From positions 28,193,001 to 28,257,000 of the forward strand of contig CM040748.1 of NCBI GenBank assembly GCA_022829145.1: a stretch of 64,000 nucleotides of DNA, written 5' to 3'. Below, piece after piece: positions 1 through 11,600 of the stretch. Origin of the DNA: Albula goreensis (lineage: Eukaryota; Chordata; Actinopteri; Albuliformes; Albulidae). The notes beneath the pieces were generated by a model, which saw nothing but the letters and a program-made list of their open reading frames with translations, ran no database searches and was not told the DNA's origin. The position numbers and the translations under genes were made by a program. Each line of letters starts with the position of its first letter. The stretch's first letter is position 1.

Positions 1-122
1 CCAATTGGTGCCTTGCTGATGGGACCTCTGACCATAGCTGGGAATGGTGAAGCTGCGAATTGAACCTCCCACCTCTGGACCTGCAGGCAACAATTTATCC
101 TGTGAGCCACCCAGAGGCCCTG
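1..122 (-). mobile_element. tRNA-derived SINE (RNA polymerase III promoter end)
   Basis: Read on the minus strand, this block begins GGGCCTCTGGGTGGCTCACA and carries a good A-box-like motif (TGGCTCACAGG). About 40 bases later comes a B-box-like motif (GGTTCAATTC). Paired A and B boxes at this spacing are the internal promoter of tRNA genes and tRNA-derived SINEs. I could not fold a clean cloverleaf, so a SINE is more likely than a functional tRNA. It sits in the intron upstream of the first cadherin tail exon of this window. The element may continue to the left of the window. Confidence 0.55.
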
Positions 123-185
123 TCACCTGCCATGAATTTATTTAGCTTTTCAGTTAATATGGATTTTATTTATGTTTACTTACAG

Positions 186-985
186 GTTGAAAAAGGTGAA
201 AAAGGACATTGAGGATGGCCATGAGCTGGTGTAAGTACCATACATTTCAATTAGGTATACATCCATCTTTTTGGGGAAGATCAACTTTTACAGAGAAATA
301 CTCTCAAATCTTCATATTTCAGTTTGTCGTGCAGTGGAATGCAGGTAATAAGAAATTCAACATGAAGCACATCAGTCTCAAAAGTGTCACATTGAATATC
401 AGCAGTCACTTGCCCCTTTTGTTTGCACAGCACAAATGTTGGTGTTACTGATCAGTCAATTAATCAACCAAGTAATTTAGACTAGGTACCAAACTAGCAA
501 TTAAGAAGAATTACATTTTATAACCCTCTCTTTTCTGTTTAGGAATTCAAATGCAAGAAAACACAGCATGGATGATGTGAGTGACCATTCCGATAATGAA
601 AACCAGAAAAAAATCCATACCCAATATTCTCCATCTATGCTAAAAAGAAACAGAATCATTCAAAGCACAAGTAGTGATGGGTGAATGAGGTACCATGACA
701 CTGAAAGTGGGCAGAGCAACAATCAGATGTCAATCACTTGTTTCTACCAATCCAAAGGGCTTTGATCATGTTTCAATGAAACATAATTATTTGTTCAAAT
801 CAGGTATCTAGTATTATATGATCCACCCATTTTTGGTGTCAGGATACCTCATTCTGCTCATCACTTCCTTGAAGATGTAAGGCTATTAATTGTGCCCTGG
901 AATGTTTGTCTTTTCTCTTGTCTTTCAGATAGCAAATTTCAATGAGGGTGAGTCAGGAGAAGCAGAGCCAACCTTGACATCATGA
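186..985 (+). CDS. 3' end of an upstream tandem cadherin-like gene (cytoplasmic tail exons)
   Basis: Three coding exons are visible: 186-230, 543-576 and 929-985 (stop TGA at 983-985). Each has AG and GT flanks and the phases join cleanly. They encode a basic then acidic tail that starts LKKVKKDIEDGHELV and ends GEAEPTLTS. The exons, their order and phases, parts of the introns and the DNA after the stop (GAGACCTGCTGGAGACTACC) match the final three exons of the downstream cadherin-like gene at 24277-24866. The body of the gene, including its transmembrane exon, must lie left of the window. The tail is shorter than that of the downstream copy and lacks its SFDNPYTEH segment. It ends in Thr-Ser rather than Ser-Ala-Leu, so a canonical hydrophobic PDZ ligand is not present. 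Whether this copy is functional cannot be judged from these exons alone. Confidence 0.8.
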
Positions 986-1265
986 GACCTGCTGGAGACT
1001 ACCACACTCCTACACACCAATAACCCTGAGGAAAAACACTTCCATTTCTTTCCTCTTTGATGTCTGTATGTTATTCATTGGTTTTCCAATGCCATTCTGA
1101 TAATTAATCCAGGAAAATAATGGATTGGCTGTTATATAGCCATAATTGCCTTGCTTTCCTTAATAACGTGTTCATGCTAATTCCACCATTGTACATGATG
1201 CATCAATACAAAAGCTCTTTATGTAAATACTGAAAATATTTTTATTAAACTATTTTTATAATATT
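986..1265 (+). other. 3'UTR of the upstream cadherin-like copy, with ATTAAA poly(A) signal
   Basis: The sequence after the stop aligns by eye with the 3'UTR of the downstream copy. Both share CTTTCCTCTTTGA, a TGCTAATT...CCATTGTACATGA segment and a terminal ATTAAA. Here the ATTAAA lies at 1244-1249. The end of the transcript at about 1265 is inferred. Confidence 0.6.
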
Positions 1266-1370
1266 ATTGTTTCAACAATTGTTGGCTCATTTCACTCATA
1301 CACTTTATGTTAAACATGTTCATCTTTCACTATTATTCATTCAAGGTTTTTCTTAACATTCTGTTCAGGG

Positions 1371-2049
1371 TTAAGGCCATTCATGAACTGAATTGAGAAT
1401 GCATAGAAAATTCCAATTCAATTCCTGTACTTTGAATTGGAATTGTACCAATCTCTAAGGAAATAGAACTGGGATTGAATTAGAATGACAGGAGACAGAA
1501 TGCTATTATGTGAAAGTCCACTTCTAAGATAGACACTTCTAAGGATGCCTTGAGTTCCTAAAAATTAAATAAAACAAACAAAACAAACTGAACATCTTGA
1601 TATGCAGCATTAATTGTCAAGTCATTTTAATTTGTTTATAAATACAATGTTAACTCCATACTCTATAAATTCTGTAACTATAAATTGTAACTCTAGAAAT
1701 GTGAATTCTGTTACTGTTTCAACAAAAATTCTGTTTTTTGGTAAAACAATATTACCCAGAATTCCAATCAATCATCCTGAATTGTGTCATGGTTCACAAA
1801 AAGATTTATTTTCAAAGAAGGTAAAGTGTGTTGAAGGCATGAGACTGATAATTTAGTGTGTAGTAGTTTCATTTTAATACAATGGATTTACAATTGATAC
1901 ACAACCACATGGTTACCAATATCAGAGCACTATCTACACCTTCTGTCAATTCCAGTTTCCTTTCCTGTAGCTTTCTTCAAAGTCCAGTTATAATTCCAGT
2001 TCCTTAACTGAACTGGGAACAGGGAATTCATTCATGAATTGACCTTTAA
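1371..2049. mobile_element. Possible MITE with TTAA-bounded terminal inverted repeats
   Basis: The left end reads TTAAGGCCATTCATGAACTG. The right end, read on the other strand, gives TTAAAGGTCAATTCATGAAT. The two are similar imperfect inverted repeats, each bounded by TTAA, the piggyBac-type target. The interior is AT-rich, contains several AATTCCAATTCAATTCC-type motifs and no credible gene. It also encloses a truncated copy of the repeat found at 4877-5138. The boundaries are my inference. Confidence 0.35.
1525..1705 (+). repeat. Truncated copy of the TIR-bearing repeat at 4877
   Basis: From GATAGACACTTCTAAGGATG onward this stretch matches 4881-5100 with short gaps. Both copies share CTTGAGTT, ATTGTCAAGTC, CAATGTTAACTCCA and ACTATAAATTGTAA. 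The right end with the second inverted repeat is missing here. Confidence 0.55.
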
Positions 2050-2574
2050 TTACATGCAGTTTAAGTGTGACTCAACTGAAGACAGAGCACTGTAACATCC
2101 AGAAAGGGTGTTATGAAGGAAAACACAGCAGTGGCCCTCTGTTGCCAGTAGTTATACTATGTGCTGAAATTATGCCCTTGGCACTTTCTGTGATCAGTCC
2201 CTGAGCTAGCCAATTAGAATTGTGAGCAGTGTTCATTGGATAATGCCCTGCATTGTCTACCGCCATTGTGCAACAAAGTGGATTTGGAGCCTGGATTTAT
2301 AATTTATTATATTGGATATTTTGGTGGCCTCTAAAATTTATCTAACAAGCCACCACTTTATTTTAAATAAAGCCAGTAAGTAATCTTGTCAATTTTTGTA
2401 TCATTTCACTGATGTAAATCTTTAAATAAATCTTTAAGTAAATCATTTATATATAAAAAAACAGTTCCACTGCTGATGTTCTCTTTCCTCCATTTTGCAC
2501 AAAGGTGAAACCAATGGTGGTCAGATACGTAAGATCAACACTGAATCATAACAGTTTTGCATGCATATTTGTCA

Positions 2575-2790
2575 GATGAGATTAAAGTACTTGATCAAAG
2601 TTCACTTGGTTGTGAAAATGAATTCTTCTCAGTTATGACCTCCAGGGTGTGGCCACTAGATGCTGCTGTATGTCAGTTTCAGAGGTATTCAATGTGAGAA
2701 ATCTAAGAACTGGGTTTTCCACTGTGTGTCACTGCACTGTGGAACCTCGTCAAGTACTGTGTTGAGATTGGAGGGCTGGCTCGACCGAAT
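2575..2790 (+). repeat. Interspersed repeat, copy 1 of 2
   Basis: This stretch resembles 4243-4460. Shared landmarks in the same order are GTACT(T/C)GATCAAAGT, AGTTATGAC, GGGTTTTCC and TGGAACC. A weak open frame is present in both copies and aligns around a W-V-F...LH.GT pattern, so a decayed coding fragment is possible. I do not recognise the family. Confidence 0.45.
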
Positions 2791-4242
2791 AATTAATGAA
2801 ATATGGCGTAAAATCCTGTTTTTAGACTCTGATTCGTACTGTAGAAATTTGTTTAATGTACATATAGGAGTTGTTCTGTTTTTACCCCTTTGGAAAATAA
2901 CATATTCTAGACACTACATAGTAAATATGGTATTTTCTCTTGGAAATCAAATGTAACACTTTTTTGTAGGGATGGAATGACAAAACAGGTTTACAAACAC
3001 ATGCACAAAAATGTTTCAGCTATAGTCTTGTTTTTACATTTTACACTGATTGTTATATAAAATCTGTTTAGGGGAGACACAGATATGCTGATTTGTGGGT
3101 ACTGCACATTCTGGCACTTAAAAAAAAGTTTGAGAAAAGTCTCTTTTGTAGAATAGTTTGAATAGTTAGTAAAGTTGTACACTGGACAGAGATGTTTGAG
3201 GATATTCAACCGACAGGTACCACTATAGTGTCTTGCACACAGATACACAAGTCAGCTTTCATTCAGTTATCACAGTTATCAGTAATTCTGTCACCAGACT
3301 GAAGTTGCGAGAATATCTTACTTTCCCAGAACACACTACTGTTTCTTCTGTTAGGGAGGAGCACCTGGGAAAAGGAGAAGTTATGCTCTTATCTGGTTTA
3401 TGGAGAAAGGCTCATTGTATTTCCTGCTTTTAGTGCTGGTTGATTTATGTGATCACATAACTATGTTCCCTACCCAGGACACGTGTTACGTCTAGGCATG
3501 AGTAACTGTTCTATCCAAAAATAACTCCTACTCACTTGGTTAGTGCATCACAACAGTGTACACCAGGTTAATTATCAGCAAAGTCCCATATTTCATATAA
3601 AAAATCAAACATTTGTGTCAACAAAAAAACCAATCACACTGCTATCATAATATTAATATGAAACTAACAGTTATGATGTTGAGCATGTTAAGTGAGCATA
3701 GGTGAACCTTATATTGATTAAACAGCTTTGAAAGTCTTTTAACCAGTCCTTGTACAAGAGCTTGTTGTGAAAGAGAGAAACCAGGAGGGTCACTCAGGTA
3801 ACAGGACACAATCTTCAATACAAACAACGCCATCTAGTTACTGATTCATATTGAATACGCATGTAAAATGTATGCAAATGCAGCTGAAAGCATCTATGCA
3901 CAAATATTGAGATTGTCTGTATGTCAGTAGTATGATTGGCAACACAAAATGGTTTGTTCCAGGATTGTTAGATGTCCTGAAATAATTTAAATACATCATA
4001 TACATAATGATGCCTTTTGAATTGATTGATTATGATAGAGTGACAGAACAAAGCAGAAAATAAGGTAAACTAAGGTAGCAATATGCCTTGGATTCTGTGC
4101 CCTTCAAGCTGAATATCTTGAAACTTCAAGGGGTTATAAATAGTGAATATACTAAGGTCTTGGTGAACAAAATCACTTTGGTTCAGACAGCATGCATGAA
4201 ACCAAGATCAAAACTTTGCATACAAAGTTATTTCAACTGACA

Positions 4243-4460
4243 TGAAGGTACTCGATCAAAGTCCACTTATGACATGCTATCACGTAAGGGTTTGAGATAC
4301 TGAAATCTTCCAAGTTATGACTTCAACATATTACAGGGTGATGTTACTAGATGTTGCTGTAATGTCGGACAAAGGAGGACATTGTAAGAAAACAACAAAG
4401 TGGGTTTTCCGCCATGTGCCACTACACGATGGAACCAAGTCACATACTGTGATGAAATGG
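4243..4460 (+). repeat. Interspersed repeat, copy 2 of 2
   Basis: This is the second copy of the repeat at 2575-2790. It contains an open frame with KWVFRHVPLHDGT, which parallels NWVFHCVSLHCGT in the first copy. The similarity therefore holds at both DNA and translated level. No gene is claimed. Confidence 0.45.
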
Positions 4461-4876
4461 TTCTTTACTTGCATTCAAACAAGGATGGTTCAAAAGATGG
4501 AAAAACCAAATTTAAGATTTTTTTATAGTTACTACATAGGCTCAAATAAAGTTAGGCCCAAGTTCCTTAAATTGGTATGGCAGGTAGAATTTGGGAAATA
4601 ATTTATACTCAAGTAATAGTGCTACTCTGGGGGCTTTGGGTTTTCTTGTAAAGTCAGCAAGGTTGTCGATTTAGTTTTTTTATGTGTGTTTAATTGTTAA
4701 TACAGTGTATGCTCTCTTGACACCCAGTGAAGATCACACTCCCCTCCCAATGTCTGGGTGAAAGACAACAAGTCTTTGGAGTATCATTTAGTTCATTTAC
4801 TAGACACCTATCTTGGGTTTTATGTTCAGATCTGTTTAGTTTTTTAAAATGTCTTTAATTGATACTTATGTTTACG

Positions 4877-5138
4877 TATATGATAGACACTTCTAAGGGT
4901 GTCTTGAGTTGCTAAAAATTATACATAAAATATAATGTGAAAGAAGAAAATAAACAGCAAGTAAACAAATCAAATATTTTCATGTCAAAGACTAAATGCA
5001 GCATTTATTGTCAAGTCGTTTTTATTTGTTCATAAACTCAATGTTAACTCCACACTATAAATTCTATAACTATAAATTGTAATTCTAGTAATGTGAATTT
5101 GATGGTTACTCATTTTCCACAACAGTGTCTATCATATA
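4877..5138. mobile_element. Short DNA-transposon remnant (MITE) with TATATGATAGACAC inverted repeats
   Basis: The left end reads TATATGATAGACAC and the right end is its exact reverse complement, GTGTCTATCATATA, about 260 bp apart. The ends lie in TA-rich sequence, which is compatible with a Tc1/mariner-type TA target. There is no coding capacity. A truncated relative lies at 1525-1705. Confidence 0.6.
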
Positions 5139-5679
5139 TATATATACATTACAGAGGACTAAAAATCTTGGGACTTGAGGAGAGACTGCAATGGCAGTAA
5201 ATACTCATCTGCCCATGTGATAGTTGATATTGTGTAGGTAAATTGTTACATAATGTTTAAGGGTAATCTCAGAAGTGCTGTTTCATCTTCATCATTTTCT
5301 TAAGGCATTTGAGTTCAGTTTTGTTTTTTTTTAACCCAAAAGCTCTAGAAATAAAGATGCATAGAATTCTATAGTTTGTCATACTGGTTTTACTGGATTT
5401 TTTTGAGGAGATAGCTCAACAGTATATTAAATTATGACGTACTCATTGTTAAAGATGGTCTGTTACTGTAGGCGGTGTGGCATGCCTGCACCTTGGACCT
5501 GTTTATCTCTGGTTGTGAGGCTATAACAGTGAACAGCTTGTCATAAAATGTATGAGGCAGGGGGAAATTGAGGTGTGGCTTTTTCCAGTATCAGCACTTT
5601 AAACCCAATCCAGAGATCGACAATCGGCCATTTTGTCGTAGAGGCCTGCAGAGCTGTCTTGCTGCGGGGACTAGCCAAT

Positions 5680-8600
5680 ATGTGGACTATGAAATCAATC
5701 TCCTTTTTAACACTCATAAGCTGCTATTGTTTCCAGAATATCAGAGGCAACCCTTTTGGTGAGTAGACCCATGATTTTATAAAAGTGTTATTAAATTGTT
5801 ACAAATAAGTCATTAAAAACAAAGTCAACCGGTTTTCAGCTGTATCAACTGTCAGCTAATTAAAACAATAAAACAGGTCCACAGAAGGTCCACATTTATT
5901 TTTTATTCTCATTGTACCAAATTGATAATAAATGTGGAACACTAACTGCTAGTATTTGAGTCTTAGTGGGGGAAGCAATACCACCAAAAGTATATTAGCG
6001 AATGTGAGCCTGAATGCTCATCGCTCACCTAGCACACCCAGCAAGCAATTTTTAGTCCTCAAACCATTCCCAGGACATTATGAAAGTTAAAGTAAAAGTT
6101 TGTGGTGCATGGGTTTGTTTTGTTCTTGAATGAAGTTAGAAGGAACGTTGAGACATGATGCTTGGAATTTTATTCAAGTTTTCTCAATAAAAAATGGAAT
6201 TCTAGATGATGACTCATAAATTTTGTGACTAATTTTAGTAATGACACACAAAAACCATACTTTGATTTAGAGAATTCTTGAAACAAAATTGATGCACATC
6301 CTTCATGTTTTTAATGACTAAATAAAAAAATTAAAAATTGAGAACCGGCCATTCAGTCTACCAAGGCTGGTCATAAATAATAGCCATCATAGGATGTTGC
6401 CAGTAAGTATATAAGAACCATGCCACCTGTGACACAGAAACTATTTGGAAAAAAATGTTCCGGTATGGTTTGAGGAATGTTCCGTGTATAACATTAGCTC
6501 AGATCTAAGTCTACCAAAACCTTCCTTCATTAATCTGGAAATGTTTGGTGTTAACTGGGTAGATCTCTCAGCCTCCTCAAGATGGAAAAATGTCTGAACG
6601 TGGTATGGCAGGAATCTGTCATTGCTAACGTTAGGTATTCTGAACTATTAAATGATATTGCAACTGTTAGCTGAATAAAGTATGACAGGGAAATGACAAT
6701 GTATGCATTATGCAGTTTATAGTGGCTTTCTGCCATAGGAACAACTCTTCTTTATGTGTGTGTATAAAAATCTAAAACAACTTGAGACTTTTTGCAATTT
6801 TAAAATTGTAATGTTATCTCTATTCCAGGTACTTCAGTCATAGACTGTACCAGCGGAAGTAATAAGCAATTAGGGCCAGTGGATGAAGGCTTCAGTGGTA
6901 AAGTCCTCATTTTGAGACTTTTTTAAGATCATTCCCTTCCTTTTAGCTCACCAAAGTCCAGACTCTTCATTCTTTTGTTGTTTGTATCAAAGCACTGCTT
7001 ATACTGATATTCAATAAAACATGCATACCAGGCTAATTGTAATTTCCACTGCACATAGACTTTTAAAAAAATATTTAAGTATGTTAGAAGAAGACATGAG
7101 GATATATCTTGCTCAATATAGTATAAAAGTGGCAGGTTAATCATGGTTCAAGCTTACACTATCAACTTATTTGAGAAACAATTGATGATTGTTTCCTATT
7201 AATTGGTTTGATTATTCAGATGCAAGATTTTAAGAGTTCTTTAATCTTATCTTACATGTAATTTTTCCATTTATAAACACCGAATCTGATTCCATCAAGC
7301 AACATTTGGCTGTTGTTCTATCTTCTAGTCTTACCAAATGTGAGCTTGTTTAAGTAATGAGGAGGTAACCAGCTTGTGCTCTTGCTGATTCAGGAATTGT
7401 GGAAGAATTCACCGGAGTGACAGCAGAACAAAATGTGCAACTATCTGGCTATTTGTTTCCTTCGCACATAAATTATTTGGAGCTGACAATATCAGGCTCG
7501 ACGGCTACAATACGCACAAAAAATCCACTGGATGCAGATGCATTCCGAGAGGTAAGCAAGGCTTAAAGGTGGATGTGTCTGGCTAAGGCACTGGGAATTA
7601 GCATTCAAGATTAGCATTCAGGTGGTGGATAGATCACAGGCACATGCTACAGGTGCAGCTGTGCACCACATACTATTACAGTATGATCGGCTATAGCCAG
7701 AAATTCATAATTGCTAGGTGACAATTGGCACAGCTTCACTAAGGAATAATGGGGGTGAGCCAGCCACCAGTCTCATCTCTCTCAAGTGACTCTCTCATGG
7801 TCAGCCAGGTCCCTGCTGGTTCATAAACAAAACACATGTTGACTGTTCCAAATGTATTGATTTTATGACTGTCATTTTGTGAAGAAATGTAAGTTCAAGT
7901 TTAGCCGGCATAACTGTCTTGAAAATAATTAAATATTTACATATCATGTTAAATGTATCATATAAAATTTTATCAGTTAAATACATAAGTTGGTAACCTT
8001 CATGTTTTGTTTTTATCTAGGCTCAGGGTAAACTATATTATTCCCTCAAGTGTGGAAATAATGTAAGTATGTTGATTTAAACCTCTGCTATGAATGTCTA
8101 CTACATTTTAAATTTTAAAATACAGTTTTTTTACAATTTACTTTTGTCTCCCCTCAGGTTGAAAACACACGGTCCCTCACAATCACCGACGAAAATGACA
8201 ATTCCCCAGTTTTTGATCATGAAGTATACAGCAAAGAGATAAAAGAGGTAAATATGTTGGTCTGTTTAGTGGAACATTATATAACTTGAAGACATAAAAA
8301 CAGAATTGCAGAGGTGATGTTTGACAAGCAGAGCGATGTAATATCACTGTGGATATGTTTCCTGTGGACAGAGAGACCAGGTTTCAGTCCCTCACAAGTG
8401 GCATGTTAAGACATGATCACATGGTATATACAGTAAACAGACATTTGATCACATGGTATAGATAAGGTTTTAATACAACAATACTCATGCATCAAATGTA
8501 CAGTATCCATGTAAATCACATGTGAAATGCTCAAAAATCATGCGATTTACAAGTGTGTAATTTTTGTAATTTTCTGTAATTCCAAGACTTAAACAGCAAG

Positions 8601-11600
8601 AATCTCGCATCTCCAGGACCCATGAAATTCATTGTCAATACCATAAACTGAAATACTGATTCATCGTTAGTTTGTATATACTGTACAAATCACTCATGTT
8701 CAGTTGTTTGCATCATTTATTTAAAACCATTGTGTACGATTTGGATGGGCTTTTATTGGTAATGGCCACTTTTGTGTTTCCTTTTGCAACTCTTTCGCTC
8801 CACTCAGACTGAGCCTGTGGGCTCAGCTGTAATAACAGTAACGGCTATTGACGCAGACGCCACAGAACAGAACAACAGGGTGACATATTCTGCACTGGTA
8901 AGTAACACATATTAAGGGATATCACCCAAGTATATGCATATGACTAACCTACATTCAACCTCACAGGACAAGAAAAAAAACATGAGCTATTGATTGATTT
9001 TGATGATTAATTAGATGTGCCGAAAAGTTATTTCCATAAAGAGCCAATACTATGAAAATCGTACTGCCAATACCACAGAATTAAAACAATGAACAGAGTT
9101 CATTTTTCTCTTATTTTTCCAAAACCACATGCAGAAAATTAGCATAAGCTATACTGTAATGCAATATATGCGGTGATTGTGCTCTCACCATATCAACCGG
9201 CAATGGCATTAGTCAATGTCATATAGGCTATATAATAAATTCATTCATTCAATAAGTTTCAAGTAAATGCACTATGGTCAAAAAGAAGAGTAAAACAAGT
9301 TTTGGAGTCATGAATTACTTGATTATTGTAAATGTTTTATATGTGACATACTTGTGAGAGTGTCTTTCCTTGTGCTCGACAGCCCCCCCTCCCCAGTGAC
9401 TTTGAAGTAAAGCCTGACGGACGCATCATTCTGACAAAGCGTCTGAACTACAACGTCGCCAGCAGCTACAGCTTCACAGTGGAGGCCAGGGTATGAGATA
9501 TCATGGTGGAACAGCTCCAGGGCCACAGAAATGCTACGAAATATCAGTGTAACTAAGCACAGCAAACAAAGGCTAATAACACAAGATGTTTTCTCATTTA
9601 AGTTACACAGGTATTTTTTCTCTTTGTTTTCTGAAGGATAATGGGAACCGTAATGACACAGCGCTTGTGCATATTACAGTCTTAGACTTTGACAACATGA
9701 ATCCTTATTTTAATCACAGTCTGTATACTGCTGTGATTAAGGAACATCAAGTGAGTATGATAATGCATGTTTTAATACACATTCAAAAATTCTACTCTGC
9801 ATTCTTTTAAAAAACTTATGAGCTTTTTTGCACTGTCTTCTCTCTGAAGACGGGAGAATTCCTCAGCATCCTACCTGAGGCGATTCAGGCTAAAGATGGA
9901 GACTCTGGGATCAATCAGCCCATCGTCTATAGTATCAGTGCAGGTATTTACCAGCTTTCCTCTTACTGCTGCAGTAAGACTCACACGCTATTCCCATTCA
10001 CCCTGTTCTGTGAGCTGAGGACTTTAATGCTGTGTTTCATTACAAACTGCTCATTTACAAATACATGGGCCGTTCCAATTAACAATATGAAATGATATTC
10101 ACTTAGCAAGTATCCTGAATATGTGGAAAACGACTGAGTTATATTTAATACATACATTTGACTCTGAAAATGAATGTCTACATCAGATTTTCTGATAGAA
10201 GTAATACTTTTTGGCTGCATACTTAAACATCAAATTGGTGTCATAGTCATGTTGCAGTCAGCAGATGACATCTGAAGGATGCTTTCTATCTGAAATTAAC
10301 ACTGTGCACTTATGTTTGTGTGTGTCTGAACAAACCATAGTGTCTCCAAGCAAATACAGAAGTCACTTCTCCATAAACCAAGACAGTGGCGTCATAACCG
10401 TGGTGTCAGCACTGGACAGAGAGGAGGTTGGCCTGGTTACCGTGAACATTAAGGTAAGTTTATCTGAGGTTCCTCCCAGTCATTTCTTTACTATGGGGGC
10501 CTATAGAGCCAGAAGCTGTACCAGCTGGGCTGTGCACATGAGCTTTGGTGCTAGAATGTATTCAGATCTTTTAAACCATGACACATTCCACTCTCCTGTA
10601 TGAATGTTAATGAAGTTTATAAATAGCTTATAACCTGTTTACTTTTAAACGGCCACCTGAAGACTTTCTTTACATTTTTTATTTTCTTTTTTCTTCTTCT
10701 GTTCTTTTATCTTCACTGTATGAAGAGCTTTGTGCAACATGTATGAAATGTAGTCTACAAATGAAGTTATTATTATTTGTGGTAACACATTTTCCTTTTT
10801 GTGTGAGACAGGCAGCTCAGAATGATGACAGCTTGAAAACAGCTGAAGCAGTGGTGTCTGTAACAATCGAGGATGTGAATGACAATCCGCCAGAGTTTGA
10901 CAAAAGCAGTTACTCTGCAACTGTTCTGGAAAACTCCCCTGTCAATTCCCTTGTTCTGACAGCAAGAGTCACTGACCGAGATGAAGTAAGCCTGTGAAAT
11001 CAATTTTGTTTTTTAATCATATGGTTAAATTCACTAGATCCATTGAGTCAGTATTTCATATTACTTTAGCATTCATTGAATGTTTTTGAACATCTCTATT
11101 TGGGGTTGATTTTACCCTTTTGCCCTTTTACCTCTATTCCACAGGGAGGGTTCAATGGAACCTTAAGGATCATTCCGGAATCCTCGCCTTTCTCAGTCAG
11201 TCCTGATGGAACTGTGTGGGTGAAGAATTCCACTGCCCTGGACAGAGAGAAGACCACAGGCTTTGTGTTACAGGTCAGACGCCATACTATTTCACATCCA
11301 AAAGTTAATGTATACATGCAAGTTATCATTCTGCTGAACACTTTATGTCTGTTTCTGTCCTGTTACAAAGATTGAAGCGAGAGAAACTGCCGCACCCAAC
11401 AACGTTGCATCAGTTAGTGTGAACATAACCCTCCTAGATGAAAATGACAACACTCCACTGTTTGGGAGCGCTCTGTATGAGGGAAAACTATTCAAGAACC
11501 AAACAGTCGGGATGAATGTTATCACGGTGAGATAAAATTTTATTTCACTGACAGGTGATATCATTGGTCACTTATGTACTTACAGGACATGGTATTCATT

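Larger units (their letters stand above)
986..5679. other. Intergenic region between the tandem cadherin-like copies
   Basis: Apart from the 3'UTR and the repeats listed separately, I see no credible gene in this AT-rich 4.7 kb. The segments 3000-4240 and 5140-5560 show nothing recognisable beyond short decayed repeats. The promoter of the downstream gene should lie near 5400-5670, but I could not identify a TATA box or other core element with confidence. Confidence 0.5.

Noticed and set aside
1-122. Functional tRNA gene on the minus strand
   Set aside because: A and B boxes are present, but no complete cloverleaf or anticodon arm is evident, so a SINE is the better reading.
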